From Megalobrama amblycephala (taxonomy: Eukaryota; Chordata; Actinopteri; Cypriniformes; Xenocyprididae): 64,000 nucleotides of DNA. Positions 12,647 through 27,200 of the stretch are shown piece by piece; position 1 is the stretch's first letter, and every line of letters begins with the position of its first letter. The stretch lies in NCBI RefSeq assembly GCF_018812025.1, contig NC_063049.1:33815947-33879946 (forward strand). The letters are read 5' to 3'. Both the position numbers and the translations under genes were made by a program. The notes below the pieces were generated by a model. That model was not told where the DNA came from. It made no database searches and saw only the letters and a list, made by a program, of their open reading frames with translations.

Positions 12647-13376
12647 AAAAAATATATATTTTTATTGAGCTTTTTGGTTACACTTTATTTTAATGTGTCC
12701 ATTTTACAATGTAATTATAAAATGAGAATTTAACAGTTTTTATATGCATTTAGTATTTTATTTTATTATTTTGTTTAGTTAAAAGTACTCCATTTGTAAA
12801 ACATTGTGCAGTAATGGCAAACAGTGATACAATATTTAATTTTAGGCCATAAATGTAATTTTAACAGTTGAAAAGTTGAGTGACAGTAAAAACATTGAAC
12901 AATTTTAATAGATTAATAGATCTTAATAGAACTTACATCGTGCAACTAAACTGCATATGGTGTGGGTATGTGTCTCAACTGTACCCCGCTGACCACCTCG
13001 AACATTTCTCTAGATTTTACGATGACTTCGTATGACACAAAGTCATGCAATATGTCAGTGTTTAGAGCACAAAATAAGGTTTACGAAAATGTAAGTTAAC
13101 TTTAACAGTCATGTAAGGATGAGAAGCTATTCAATGTGGAAGCAACGTGGTGAAGTGAAAAAATTACCTTAGAAAAAAACTTTCGCCAAAATCTTCGGAC
13201 TGGAGAAGCGCATGTACTTCAAATTTCACATGATTGAAGAGGGCGCTAATATGCATGTGCTAAGAAATTTTCACAGATCAGACTTGTTGCGAACGCAAGT
13301 TATTTTAGGTGTTTCAACTGTACCCTATAACCAACTGTACCTGGTCTACCCTATTTAAGAAGATTAATAATAATAA

Positions 13377-14633
13377 TTAAAGGGTTCGTTCACCCAAAAA
13401 TGAAACTTCTGTTATTAATTAGGCTACTCACCCTCATGTCGTTCCAAACCCGTAAAACCTTCGTTCATCTTTGGAACACAAATTAAGGTATTATTGATGA
13501 AATCTGAGAGCTGTTTATCTCCTCCATAGACAGCAGATTAACTACCACAGTCAATGTCCAGAAAAGTAGTAAAGACATGGTTAAAATAGTCCACGTGGTT
13601 GCAGTGGTTCAACCTTACTTTTATGAAGTGACAAGACAATATCAATATCTTCGTCGCTTCATAAAATAAAGGTTGAACCACTGCAGTCACATGGACTATT
13701 TTAACAATGTCTTTAGTAGCTTTCTGGGCCTTGACAGTGGTAATTAAATTGCTGTCTATGGAGGAGTCATAGGCCACGTACACACTGTAAGTTTCAGGAG
13801 TGGCAACCGCATTTAAATGCGGGAGTGAATCGCCTAAATTATCGTTACATGTGTACGGAACACGACTCACTCTCGAAAATGCGATGATTGACAGCTTGGA
13901 AACCATAGCGACGTTCTGGCGTCTCTCGTGTTTGGTATCCGTTATCGTGACCAAAGTAATATTAAAGTGACAAAACACTCGTTATTTTCAGATATTTAAC
14001 TAAACACACTAACACAGTCGACGGAGGCGTCGTGTTTTGTTTATGCTTACATGGCCTGTTTCACACAGCGCGCGGCACTCATTCTGTGTTGCCATGGTCA
14101 CTCATTATAAACTTTTTTGGCTTGTTGTTTAAGCTCGTCTCATAAAGAAAACGGGGTTATGAAGTTATTAAAGTGAGCAGACATGAATCGCGATTTTCGG
14201 CATAAAGCATTTGGATAGGCTTGTGCTTTCCCTGTGATTCGCCGCGCATACACGAGAGACACGTTACACCGGTGCACGTAAACGTCATTAACTAGTTGTT
14301 CATTTCGGTTCTGTACACACTGCATAGAATTTCTGTAAATGCGGTTGTAACTACCTGCATTTTTCGGGAGTTAATACGGTTGTAGAATGCGGTTGTCGCT
14401 CCCGTATTTTACTGAACTGTGTGTGTACAGAACGCGATTAAGCACTAAAAGATGAACTGACAACCGAATTTAGCTGCAGCGTGTACGTGGCCATAGAACT
14501 CTCGGATTTTATCAAAAATATATTTTTGATTTTTTGTGTTCCAAAGATGAACGAAGGTCTTACGGGTGTGGAACGACATGAGAGAGAGTAATTAATGACA
14601 GATTTTTCATTTTTGGGGGAACTAACCCTTTAA
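13377..14633 (+). mobile_element. TTAA foldback element, 1257 bp, carrying an insertion
   Basis: Starts TTAAAGGGTTCGTTCACCC and ends GGGGGAACTAACCCTTTAA, with TTAA at both edges (13377-13380, 14630-14633). The arms pair over the first and last ~150 bases (CTCATGTCGTTCC on the left, GGAACGACATGAG on the right). A second inner inverted pair surrounds 13630: AAAATAGTCCACGTGG and CACATGGACTATTTT. An unrelated element occupies 13772-14492. No transposase. Confidence 0.85.
13772..14492. mobile_element. nested 721-bp inverted-repeat element
   Basis: Terminal inverted repeats GGCCACGTACAC and GTGTACGTGGCC, flanked by ATA on each side (13769-13771, 14493-14495). It interrupts the host repeat between CTATGGAGGAGTC and GAACTCTCGGATTT, which are adjacent in related copies. 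Within the element the ends carry repeated GCGGTTGT/ACAACCGCAT-type words. No coding sequence. A 3-bp duplication would fit a Harbinger-like mechanism, but ATA is not the usual TWA target. Confidence 0.75.
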
Positions 14634-14771
14634 CTACATGTACTTACTATAGGATTATGGTGTGGTTTAAGGTTAGGTTAGTTGCATGTAATTATGCACA
14701 TTTTATTTTAATTACTAACTACTTGTAACATGTAACAAGACTAAAACTAAAGTGTTACCACTTGCCAGGTT

Positions 14772-15253
14772 TTTATTTAGTCTTATTTTGTTTTGTTATT
14801 TTCCAGTAAAAACTTAAAAAATCCCTAAACTAGGTTACATTTACAATGTTGTTACATTTGCAAACATGTTTTCATAGAATCTGTTGCATGTTTTTTTTTC
14901 TCATTTTAAGCATTTCAGAACTAATTTAACTTAAACAAAAATAAGATTTTTTGCTGTGCATACAGATACAGTACAAGAAAGATGCAAATAGAGTATCATC
15001 ATAATGGCCATGAATTTGGTTGAAGTTTTGAACCATAAATAATTCTATATGTATAGATTCATATATATAGATATTAAAGAACAACAGCCTCAGTGAGTAG
15101 ATTTGTGGAGAAATTAAACTTTATGGACTTTAACAGGTACAAATGACACATGAACTTATAAAAACCATCAGCATGATGCTTCTTCAGGATTGTAAAAGCA
15201 CAAAGCTATAGAGTCTGCTATAACAGTTGAAAGCCATCAGTTTTGTCATTGTT
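14772..15253 (-). other. wdr3: wdr3 3'UTR, tentative, with candidate poly(A) signal
   Basis: Downstream of the wdr3 stop the first AATAAA on the minus strand is at 14772-14777, about 480 bases beyond the stop. A weaker CATAAA lies nearer, at about 15120. No other feature is seen in this stretch. The 3' end is inferred from the hexamer only. Confidence 0.3.
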
Positions 15254-18200
15254 TCATGTGATTGTAAGCACGGCTCTTTCACGTTTCCTCCTCTTTCTCT
15301 TCTTCTCTTCAAAACGGTCTGTGGCATCAGCAAAGAACATCACGTCCTCTTTGCTCTCGATCTCACGCTGCAGGAACTGAAGACCGGCGCTGTTGAAACC
15401 CAGGACATCCTGAAAACATGGGTAAGCAAGAACACACATGCTTACACAATCATATCTGATCATATGAGAGGAGTGATCACAGTGGCTAAACCCATTCTGT
15501 TTACTGTGCTGAAATCGGGACTCACCCTGATCTCTCGCACTTTAGAGATCGTGTTGGTCCGTAACTCATCGATGACTGACAGCAGCATCTGATTACTGGT
15601 GATCTGACCAAAATGGACTCTAGGAAAATGGTAAAAGAAAACTGTTAGTCAGGACCAAAATCACATGGGCCTAGGAAAATAATCAGCTCAATGCTTATCG
15701 AGAACGTCATTTAAATACAAAATGGTAAAATAAACACAAATCAAAATGAATACCTGAGCAGGAAGAAGAGGCAGCGGCAAACTAGCTCCACCTCCAGGCC
15801 CTGCTGTACGTAACCATTGAAGAGCTGCAGCAGATCCGGGACATAGGGAAACGGCAGCACCAGCAGAGACACCTCTAGCTCACTATCAACACACCAGAGG
15901 GAAACAGAGATAAAGAGAAAAACACAGCTTAGAATCAGACTGACCCGTAAAACATAACGGCACATAACAGATGGGTAAATGCATGTGTTATAGTGCTTTT
16001 GACTGGGCTGATGAAGAGCTCTTACCTGGACCGAACCTTCTTCATCACTTCCAGAACATATCGAGAGGGCTGCAGATATAAATGGAAATCATGGGAAATA
16101 TGAGTGGTGAATCTTGTGTTTTAAGAAAATTTAATTTAAAAATAAATTCAGCTCTTTACTGTGGTGTATTAAGAAGAATCCACCGATATCAAAATCATGT
16201 TGTTAAAATTATGTTATGGTCAACAACCAATAAATATACAATATTGAAATTCTCATTTGTGTAAAAAATACATAACAGAAAAATGAAAGAAAAGAAAGAA
16301 TGTAAAAATAATAATTTTATTTGCTACAAGTGAATTCAGGTATCAAAACATTCAACAGTGTTATTAAGTTATCCAATATATACCTTTAAAAATTCAATAA
16401 TATTGACCATTATCTGATACGGTGCATATTGTGCATCCCTTATTATTAACCAAATATGACAACCAAACAAGCCCAGTACTCATAATTAAAAAAACACACA
16501 CTCACAGAGACATTTCCAAAAGCCACAAGGATGGGGTTCATTTTAGGGGGTGGTAACTGCAAAAAAAAGCAAAAATAAAACAAGTAATTCATTAGATTTA
16601 AAATCCTTATTATATGATACTTTTAAAGCTCCAGTCCTAATTATGTGCAGACTAAAAGGGAACTCAAATCAAATATTTTGTTTTGTCTCTTAATGGAATC
16701 TGAGTATGCTTTTTTTCTAGAAAACATCATACCTCCTTCCCTGCTGCTTCGCAAGCGGCTCTGTGCTCCTCCAGCTTTTTACTTTCCTCTCTATAGAGCT
16801 CAATGGCCTCCATTATTCGCTCAGCCTATAGAAACAAAACACGAGTGTCATTTCTCCATTACTGTTTATAAAGGAGAGGAGCTCTTTATGTGTACAGCTC
16901 TGCAGACTTACAGCTTTCACTGTCTCAATGGTCTTCTTCCCAGCAGGCTCTGCCTCTCCTTTAGTCTCTCCAGGAACCTGCGAGTTACATAGGGAAACAC
17001 TGAGACCACGCCGAAACTTAGAAGGCAAAACTGATCTCTAGGAGAACCACTTACCACGGGTTCATCACCTTTAGCCAACGACTCCTCAAATTCTGCCTCC
17101 CTTTCCTGGGGAGAAAAATATTAGACACGTCAGCTAATATATTCTAATGTTATGTATAGAGTTCATTTTTTACAGATGTACTTTTAAAAGCTGATACACT
17201 TGGGAGAATGAAAATACCAATAAAGTTTCTTCTTTTTTTTTTTTACGCAGGCGTGCAGTAAACATACAACTGTTTTACATAAACCAGTGAGCATTTTACA
17301 GCATTATAGGTACACTCCTGCTGTGAAAGCAGCTCCAAATTAGGTTTTATATATTACAAATACTCATAAATTAAATGCAGTAATATCTATTTTTAAAAAT
17401 CTAGTGATCTACACTAAGTTTGTGGTCGGTAAGATTATTTAATTTTTTTAATATTTTAATTTTTAATTTTTTTTTTTTTAAGGAAGTCTCTTATCCTCAC
17501 CAAAGCTTCATTTATTTGATAAAAAAATATAAAAAATAAAGTAAAAGCAGAAATATTGTGAAATATTATAACAATTAAAAAAAAATGTTTTCTATTTTAA
17601 TATATTTTAAAATGTAATTTATTTTTTATGCAAAGCTGAATTTTCAGCATCATTACTCCAGTCTAATATGCTGATTTGGTGCTCAAGAAACATTTATTAT
17701 TATTTTGAAAACAATTGCTTAATATTTTTGGATTTTTTTTATATTTTTTTTTTTGATAAATAGAAAATTCAAAAGAACAGCATTTATTTGAAATAGAAAC
17801 CTTTTGTAACATTATGAATGTTTTACTGGAATTTTTGATCAATTTAATGCATCCTTGCTGATTAAAAAATTAACAATTTCTGTCAAAAAAATCTTACTAA
17901 CCCCAAACCTTTGAACAGTAATGTCTATCATTTAAAAATGAAAAGATTTTTAAGTCTTGACAAACCCAAGTCAAAAGATAATATTATTCTTAACAAATTA
18001 ATAATACATCTGTAATATACGGAAGAGGATTAGGGCCAAGCAATAATAAAAAAAAGTCTCTAATCTCGAGATTAAAGTTGTTAAATTTCGAGAAAAAAGT
18101 CGAAATAAAATGTTGAGAATAAACTCATTAAATTACCAGAATAAAGTCATTAAATTACCAGAATAAAGTCATTAAATTACGAGAAAAAAGTTGTTAAATT

Positions 18201-21200
18201 ATGAGAACAAATTTGTAATTTAACGAATTTGTTCTCATAATTTAACGACTTTTTTCTCATAATTGAATGACTTTATTCTCAACATTTTATCTCGACTTTT
18301 TTCTCGAAATTTAACAACATTTTCTCATAATTTAACGAATTTGTTCTCGTAATTTAACAACTTTTTTCTCGTAATTTAATGACTTCTCAACATTTTATCT
18401 CGACTTTTTTCTCGTAATTTAACGACTTTTTTCTCGTAATTTAATGACTTTCTTCTCAACATTTTATCTCGACTTTTTTCTCGAAATTTAACAACATTTT
18501 CTCATAATTTAACGAATTTGTTCTCGTAATTTAACAACTTTTTTCTCGTAATTTAATGACTTCTCAACATTTTATCTCGACTTTTTTCTCGAAATGTAAC
18601 AACATTTTCTCATAATTTAACGAATTTGTTCTCGTAATTTAACAACTTTTTTCTCGTAATTTAATGACTTTCTTCTCAACATTTTATCTCGACTTTTTTC
18701 TCGAAATTTAACAACATTTTCTCATAATTTAACGAATTTGTTCTCGTAATTTAACAACTTTTTTCTCGTAATTTAATGACTTTCTTCTCAACATTTTATC
18801 TCGACTTTTTTCTCGAAATGTAACAACATTTTCTCATAATTTAACGAATTTGTTCTCGTAATTTAATAACTTTTTTCTCGTAATTTAATGACTTTCTTCT
18901 CAACATTTTATCTCGACTTTTTTCTCGAAATTAACAACATTTTCTCATAATTTAACGAATTTGTTCTCGTAATTTAACAACTTTTTTCTCGTAATTTAAT
19001 GACTTTCTTCTCAACATTTTATCTCGACTTTTTTCTTGAAATTTAACTATTTTTTTTCTCGTAATTTAACGAGTTTATTCTCAACATTTTATCTCGACTT
19101 TTTTCTCAAAATGTAACAATTTTTTTTCTCGTAATTTAATGAGTTTATTCTCAACATTTTATCTCAAATTTTTTCTCGAAATTTAACGATTTTTTTTTCT
19201 CGTAATTTAACAACTTTAATCTTGAGATGGTTTTATTTTTTTTTATTGCTTGGCCCTAATCCTCTTGCATAGTAATCAAATACTTTAACACTTAAAGGTT
19301 AAAATCAGTAAACATTACAAATATAACTTGTTTGAAGTGTTTGTAAAATTTCTTGCACACTTATGACAAGCCACTGCATATGTAAATGTAGGTCTTACGA
19401 TCAGTATTTAATTCCATCAAACCTGTTTTCCGCTGTGTGACATTCTGCTGAAAAACCAAGCACTCACCATTTCCTTCTCCTCCTCCAGGATGATGGGCTC
19501 CCTCGTTCTCTCCCACAGCCTGAGGGACTTATCATGAGATGAGGAGACGATGTGGTCTCCATTGGGGCTGATGGCCAAGCACCAGACCTCACGATGATGA
19601 CCCTGAGGAACATATCCAGAGGGTCAAAAACACAGTCACGGGTATGAGAGGCTCTGTAATAATACAACAGTTCCAATACATCTTTGTCTGTGATTACATT
19701 GATTAGGGCTTAAGCAAAAGCAGACTGCGGCTTACGTAATGCAATCAGCCTCTGCTGCATATTGACTGGACTCTTATTATAACTCTAATCCTTTCAATAT
19801 AACAGCTACTTCCACCTCAGCGACCTTTGGAAAACTCATTTCGGCTATGGAAAAATGCCTATTGAACGCTGTCCAACTATCAGAGAAGGTCACCTCCAAT
19901 GTCTGGATGTGCTCAAACTTGTCAGCGTCCCACTGCTTGATCTTTCTGTCCTTTCCCGCGGTGAAGAACAGATGGGTTTTAGGGACAAACTGAAGAAACA
20001 TGACACTATAGAGGAAAAAACAACAGGGAAAAAACAGGATGACAAATAATGACCATCTGGGCTGATGTCATCCAGCGACTACAGCCCACAAGCGCTGAAG
20101 AGTAGTCAACACCATAGGTAGGTGACATCTGACCGAACACTGAAATCACTGTACTTGTCATCAACCGGTATCATAACATTCACTAATATATCTAAAAAAA
20201 AAAAAAAAAAACGTATAGGTAATGTAACAGGGAACAGACTGTGCCAGCAATGTGTCACTATACGAGCAGCAGAGTTTTTATTACCTGTCGTCATGTGCAA
20301 ACATAGAGCGATGACAGTCTCCGAAATCCAAACCCCATATCTTCACGTTTCTGTCTGCTGATCCTGTGGCTATTAAAGCACTGTCCTACAAAACAAGCAC
20401 AGCAAGCCACAAACAACATTTGAGCACAATTACGTCATCCGTCAAAATGACTTACGGGATGTGTAGTGTTAGTTAGTGCACTCACATGTGAAATGTCCAG
20501 GCACAGAACGGGCAGCTTGTGTCCATACAGCGACAGGAAGAACTAGAGGAAGTTGAGACAGAGGGCAAATCTCTTATTATGCACAGCTCACATATCTGTC
20601 CTGTTGTTTTGAACTAAAGGCATATTACATTTGTGGCGTTTAGTTAGCTTATATTGTGCTGACATTTCTCTGACATTTAAGACACTGTGGCCCCATTTAC
20701 AGTTGGTATTAAGTGTGTATAATTGGAATTCAATAGCCTTCACTCAACAGGAAATTGAATTGGACTGACAGGAAGTAGAATTTGCTGAATTGCAATTTCA
20801 CAGGTAATGAAAATGACATGTCCTGCTTCATCACTGGTCCATAAAATTAAAATAATTTTAATAAAATGTAATAATTTACTTTGAAAAAACAATACAAAAA
20901 AGTATTTTTAAAAAAAATTCGTATATTAATCCAATAAAAAAGTAGCTCTGGAAATACATTTGAGACATGTGGTATTACGAGGTGCAAATGGTAAGATGAC
21001 CTGAGATTAATATAGTGTTCGTATCTTTATTGGTGGTGCAATATCCCTTGGTAAATGTAATTCAAATAATTTAACAGTAGTCTTTTGTTGGATATCATTC
21101 AATCGTATAGATTTAACATACGAGACGCCATCTTTTGGTGTGAGGAAGGTATTGTAATGCTGCAACACTGTTCTTGTGGTTTACCTTTAGCGTGTCTGTG

Positions 21201-24200
21201 TAAAAGATTTTGACCGTACAGTCGAGAAGAGAGACGGCCAGCAGTCTCTGGTCAGGACTGTAGCGCACACACAACACATCCTCATCTAACTGCAGGGTGC
21301 GCGTATGCTTTACCGTCAGTCTCCTGAGGATTACACAAAGCAGTAATACATTAAAGCCAAGAAGAGAAACCTGGATGAGAGAGTCGTGATTTGTGATCAG
21401 AGATAATAAACTCACTTGTTATTTCCAGAGTCCTGATCCTTTATGAGCTCAAAGTCCCAGAATTTCACAGTCTTGTCAGCACCCCCAGTTACAATCCCTC
21501 TCTGTATGAACACAGACACAAATCAAATGAAAAAGCCAAATAAAGCTTAAATCCTCAGGAAGTCACTGTGGTGTTTTATAGGGATGAGAATTTAATCCAT
21601 AGAGAGATCAATATTTTACCTGGTCTGGAGAGAGACACATGGACCAAAGAGCTCCTTCATGTGCATCAGTCGTCTCGAGAAGGCTTCCTGAAGCCAGGTC
21701 AAAAATTTGAATCTTCCCACTCTGACAGAAGACAAATAAGGAACAAAATAAGGAACAAGCTACACAAAAGTAATGAAAAATGACCAAAGATCTAGTTTTT
21801 GTAGTTTAGGTCATTATTTATGAACTGAAGGGTTAGTTCACCCAAAAATTACTATTACTGGCCGACTCCTGTGTCAGCATCACGCTCATGCTTCGTGCTG
21901 ATCACAGCACGGCTTTGACCAATACTGAGCCGGCATTCAGACGTAAACACGGAAGCTCACTACGTCAACCGCGTAATTCAAATTGTTAAATAAAGTCATT
22001 ATTTTTGTCTTGTTTTTACATACAAAAAGTATTCTTGTCTCTTCATAACATTAAGGTTGAACCACTGCAGTCACGTTGACTATTTTAACTATGTCTTTAT
22101 TACCTGTCTGAACCTCAAAAGGTGCAATGACGTTGCTGCCTATTTGTGGTTTAGAAACCCTCGGATTTCATCAAAAATATCTTCATTTGTGTTCCGAAGA
22201 TGAACAACGGTCTTATGGGTTTGGGAAGACATGAAATTTCTGTCATTAAGGATGAGTAATGACAAAATTTCATTTTTGGGTGAACTATTCCTTTAAAGGA
22301 ATTGAAAAATACTAATATTTTAAACTTTTTAAACTTATAAAACATCACTTCCGACCAACTGTTATGCAAGCGTTCACTTGTCAATGACTCCCAACCTGGC
22401 ACAATGTTTTTACACACCAAGATTGAATATCAGTTTGTTACTGATAAAATAACTAAATTAAAATAACAAAACAAAATATAAATATTAGATGAAAAACTAA
22501 TATTAAACAAATAATATTAAACAAATATTAAACAATTTTTTTTTATTAAAAAAAAAAAATTTATTTATACCAAAATAATGCCAAAATAACACTTAAACCC
22601 AAAATAACACTGTTGAATAAGTGTGCAAAAATTCAATTCAATTAAAAACTAGTTTAATATCAGTCTATTCCTCACACACAAAAAAACAAAACAAAAAAAC
22701 ATATGGCTTCTGAAGATTTGTAATCTAGTGCACAAGTAGTATGGAATACTTTACAGGACTTTTTGTATTTTTTGGAGCTTGATAGCCCATAGTCACAATC
22801 TACTTTTTTTTTTTAATGGATGTATGGAAAAGAGCAGCTCAGATATTCTGCAAAACATCTCCTTTGTGCTCCACAGAAGAAAGTCTGCCATGCCGGTTTA
22901 TAATGATGTTTTAATTAGGGCTGGAAAGCAATTAAATTTTTTTATCTAATTAATCACAAATTTATCGCACATCAAATTTGGCTGAGAAATTATCCCAAAA
23001 AGATCATTTGAAGTCATTATTGTGTAAAGCATCAAATAGACATTACAAAAAGTAGATTCAGAAATAAATATTTTATTTGATTCAACATAGAATTTATTAC
23101 ACAAACTTTTGGGCCACGAGTTTGAGTAAATGATGACTAAATTTTAATTTTTGTGTGAACTATATCTTTATAGAACTATAGGCCATCTATAACTTTATTT
23201 TATTTTTTTAATCAATATGGAAATATGAAATTGTAAACATATGGTCAACTGATGTTTTATAAATCATTTTCTTAAAGAAGTTAATTTACTGAAGGCTACC
23301 AAGAAAGCTAGGTTACTAAGTGCAGCACGAATCTCTCCACAAAACTCGCACGCTCTCAAATATAGTGTCCTCAAGGCTCTACTCTGGCTCAGATATTACG
23401 TGTGCACGCTTGGTTATGGACGGTTCAGTTGTGGGCACCAAACGACAAAACATAAATTGGCGCCTAATATTTGAATGTGATTTGTCGCTTAAATCACATC
23501 AGTTGATCTATAACGTGCGATGGGTGCTGCCACCGCAGACAAAGCCCGAAAGCACGTTTGAATTTAGCAGTGAACTTCAAAAGGTTCAAATCGATCGCCT
23601 TTCATATCTTAAATTTTAAGGAATAAAAACTGCATTCTATAGGCTATATCACACAGTGAGTTGTTGCCCTGCATTATGTTCATCATCAGTCAGCTGTAGA
23701 AAATGTCAGATGACCTATGTACGTCTATGGGCGGGGCAAGTGCGTTAAAAAATTTAACGCGTTATTTTTTTCCCGTAATTAATTAATCTAATTAACTCAA
23801 ACTCCCAGCCCTAGTTTTAATATATATGACAGGTTTGAAATTAAATTTTAATGTAATGACAGAATTTAATTTTTGGATCTCTTTGTACTCTCATCAATTG
23901 ATGTTAGAGAAGTGAACAGTTACATACCTTCGTTCCTAAGATAATCTGTCTGTCTCCAGGAACAAATAACGAGCAGAGAGCATATTCACATCCCATGGTA
24001 CGGATGACCTGCAAGGTGGACCTGACAGAAGAAGATACTTCTTGTTAAGATTTTTGCCAAAATCTATAATGCAAAAAAATTATATGTGATGGAAAATATT
24101 TGGCTTCATCACACTCACCTGTTCCACACTTTGACGGTCTCTCCAGAGGCGGAGAGAATGGCTATGTTATCTGAGCTAAAGGCCAGTGTTCTGACATCTG

Positions 24201-27200
24201 TACGATGACCACTCAGTGTGAGCCGAGAGGTTTTAGTGCCAGTAGGACTTTTCTCTGTGGTCTTCAGTGTATAAGTCTCCACTGTGTTATTCTGTAGAAG
24301 AAGAGCAAGCTTCATCTCTCCATTAGGAGCCATAAGACAGTCCATTGATCTGCAGATGAAAAAAAAAACATTGCCATCAATACTTGATAACGCATACAAG
24401 GGGAGCTATGCTTGATTGCAGGAGTACTGTCTGACCTGATCTTGGATGACGCTTTTATATTTGCCAGTTTTTGGATTTCATCACTCAACTTTCTCTCAAC
24501 TACAGGCTCAGGCATATCCTCTCCTCCCTCTTGAGACCTGCAAAACATAACAGTTATTCAGGATACTATTCTTTATTAATTGGTATTGGGCAGCACTGAG
24601 GAAGAACTCGGCAACAATTTCACATTTCAAAACAGAGGTCTCACACACTTTGCTTTTTTCTTGGCTCTCTTTAGTTTTTTGTCCATTTTTTTCTGGACCT
24701 CCTCCTCTGATAGTACAGTAAAGACTTCAAGCGTAGCATCCAGGCCCTGTGGAGATTTTTTTTAAAGTTATCATATGATACAGGCTCAATTCCTTATAGC
24801 TGGATATCTGACTAACACTGTTGTGAAAGATTTCCTATCTATAAACTACTCGCACACTGAAGAAAGTAAAGCTACACTGCAGGCAGCTAACAAAACACTG
24901 AATTAAACTGAAGCAATAGTAAGAAGTAAGAAGCAATATATTCATCTATAAATATAAACAGAACATTTTAAAAATAGCACTTGTGTTATCTGGCACATAA
25001 ATAATGAGGAAATCAATTAGGGTGATAAAACAACTCAATTAGGTACATCTATACTATATACTATATATATATACACAATATAAACTAGAAATACCTAAAC
25101 TACAGCAGAATTAAAACATTTCTCTACAAAAAAGATGAAAATTTTGCACAAGGCCTTAAGTGCACAGACTCAAATGAGTCAGTAAATCATTTTATGAAAA
25201 GATTTATTTACACACAATCCGAACAAACATATTCACTAAAATAAACCCAGCACTACATCTGAATCGTTGAATGGTTTCTGTTTCAGATGAACTGATTCAT
25301 GTGAGAAATTGAATAAGAAAGAGGAAATAGAGAATGTTAATTTTTGCCTAATTATTGTGTAGCTGCTTTTAGTTAGTGACTTCTCAATGTTATTGACCAA
25401 GATAATGAAAGTGGAATCCTTTTCAGAAGGATGCCATTTTTTTTGGAGAAAAAAGTATTCACAACTATGAAATATATACTTACATGGCATGCAAGCACTT
25501 TAGCCTTGGCATCTGTAACCAAGGATACAACCCTGTCTCTGGCTTCCCTCAGAACAGAACCGGCTTTCTTACAGCTGAGTATCCGCTGTAGACAGAAATC
25601 AGATCTTTGGTAAACATATGAATGAAACCCTTTTAAACAATGCCATGTCAAGTCACTGGTATCCACTGAACACAAACTGAATAGGGTGAACTGGATAGAA
25701 GAAATATTACTTCTTCTGGCTCTTCATCAAGTCCTTCCTCATCTTCCTCCTCATCCTTAAGAAGAGTTCTGACTTTCTTTTCCTGTGGTTCCCCAACTTC
25801 TTTACCCTGTGAAGACATTTGGTGTTATTCTGAACACATTAAAATGAGATCAATGTCAGTTCTCTAAGACTACACTGCGTTCCAAATTATTATGCAATTG
25901 ACATATCTGTAAGATTTCAGTACAATAAACATTCAGATTTTAGTTTTTCTAAGAAAATGTTTGTTTGTTTATTTATCCATGTCTTTTTAGATATCTGGTA
26001 TCAATCTCAGACAAAATAATTTGCCAGATCTATGGAAACCCTACTTAGAGGTTGTTCCACATTATTAAGCAAGTCACAGTTCTCATGCAATATGGGGAGG
26101 AAGAAAGATCTTTCTGAAGATGAAAAGCATGAAATGGTGCAATGTTGTGCAAAAGGCATGAAAACAACTAATATTGTGTGAAACTGAATGGAGATTATCG
26201 AATTATCATAAGATTTTTGAGTGATTTAGAGCATAGCAGAAAATGGTCAGATAAAGGTTTATTAATGAAAGTTCCTATCAAAAAAATGTATTGTATTAAA
26301 AGGGCAGCTATAAAAAAGCCAGTGTTGAGCAGCAAACGGGTATTTGAAGCTGTTGGTGTCTCTGGAGTCTCAAGAAGCTCTCCTTGCAGACTGGCAGTTG
26401 TGCGTAAAGATGCAAGACACCACTAACCAAACCTAACAAAGAGAAACATTTACAGTGGGTGTAGAAATACATTTATAAAACAGTTTTATTGCTGTGGTGT
26501 TTTTTTGCAACATGGGATAGTGCATAGTGCATTGTACAATAGTGCGTTGTACTATGCACTATCCTCCTTTTTATACCATAGCTGAAAATGGCCAGTTATG
26601 AACTCCATATATCTTGCAAAAGTCATTTTAATACCCTCCATCTCACTTCCCAGTATTCCAGCCCAAATCATCACCCGCCAGCTCCTTGCTGACGTCGCAG
26701 TCTTGTTGGAACGTGGTGGCCACTCACCAACCATCCAGAAATCCATCCATTTAGACCATCCATTGTAGTACGGCATTAGTCAGTGAATAAAACTATTTAA
26801 AAATGAGTCTTCATGTATTTCTAAATCCACTGCAAATGTTTCTCTTTGTGAGCTTTGGTTTGGAGTGGCTGAAATGCATCTTTACGCACAACTGCCAGCC
26901 AGCATGGAGAGCTTCTTGAGACTCCAGAGGCACCAGCAGCTTCAAATACCTGTTTGCTGCTCAACACTGGCTTTTTTTATAGCTGCCCTTTTAATACAAT
27001 AAATTTTTTTTGACAGAAACTTTCCTCAATAAACCTTTATCTGACCGAGTTCTGCTGTGCTCTAAATCACGCACAAATCTTATGATAATTCGATAATCTC
27101 CATTCAGTTTCACACAATATTAGTTGTTTTCATGCCTTTTGCACAACATTGCACCATTTCATGCTTTTCATCTTCAGAAAGATCTTTCTTCCTCCCCATA

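Larger units (their letters stand above)
9039..13376. other. intergenic, microsatellites only
   Basis: No gene recognised on either strand. Contains an AAT microsatellite (10633-10654), an AC microsatellite (10905-10935) and a perfect short hairpin (12609-12646). CCCAGTGGTTCCCTAACTTT near 10846 resembles a hAT-like end, but no partner end was found. Confidence 0.45.

Noticed and set aside
13538..13978. 146-codon minus-strand frame
   Set aside because: It crosses the junction between two nested non-coding elements (13772), so the frame is accidental.
16645..16992. 115-codon plus-strand frame
   Set aside because: It lies antisense across two wdr3 coding exons (16733-16825, 16912-16977) and is their shadow.
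18200..19200. Regular repeats reminiscent of a CRISPR array
   Set aside because: The units are contiguous tandem phrases of unequal length without unique spacers, lie in a vertebrate intron, and are bounded by transposon-like inverted ends.
23320..23619. 99-codon frame inside the hAT-type element, considered as a transposase remnant
   Set aside because: It shows no hAT transposase motif; the element appears non-autonomous.
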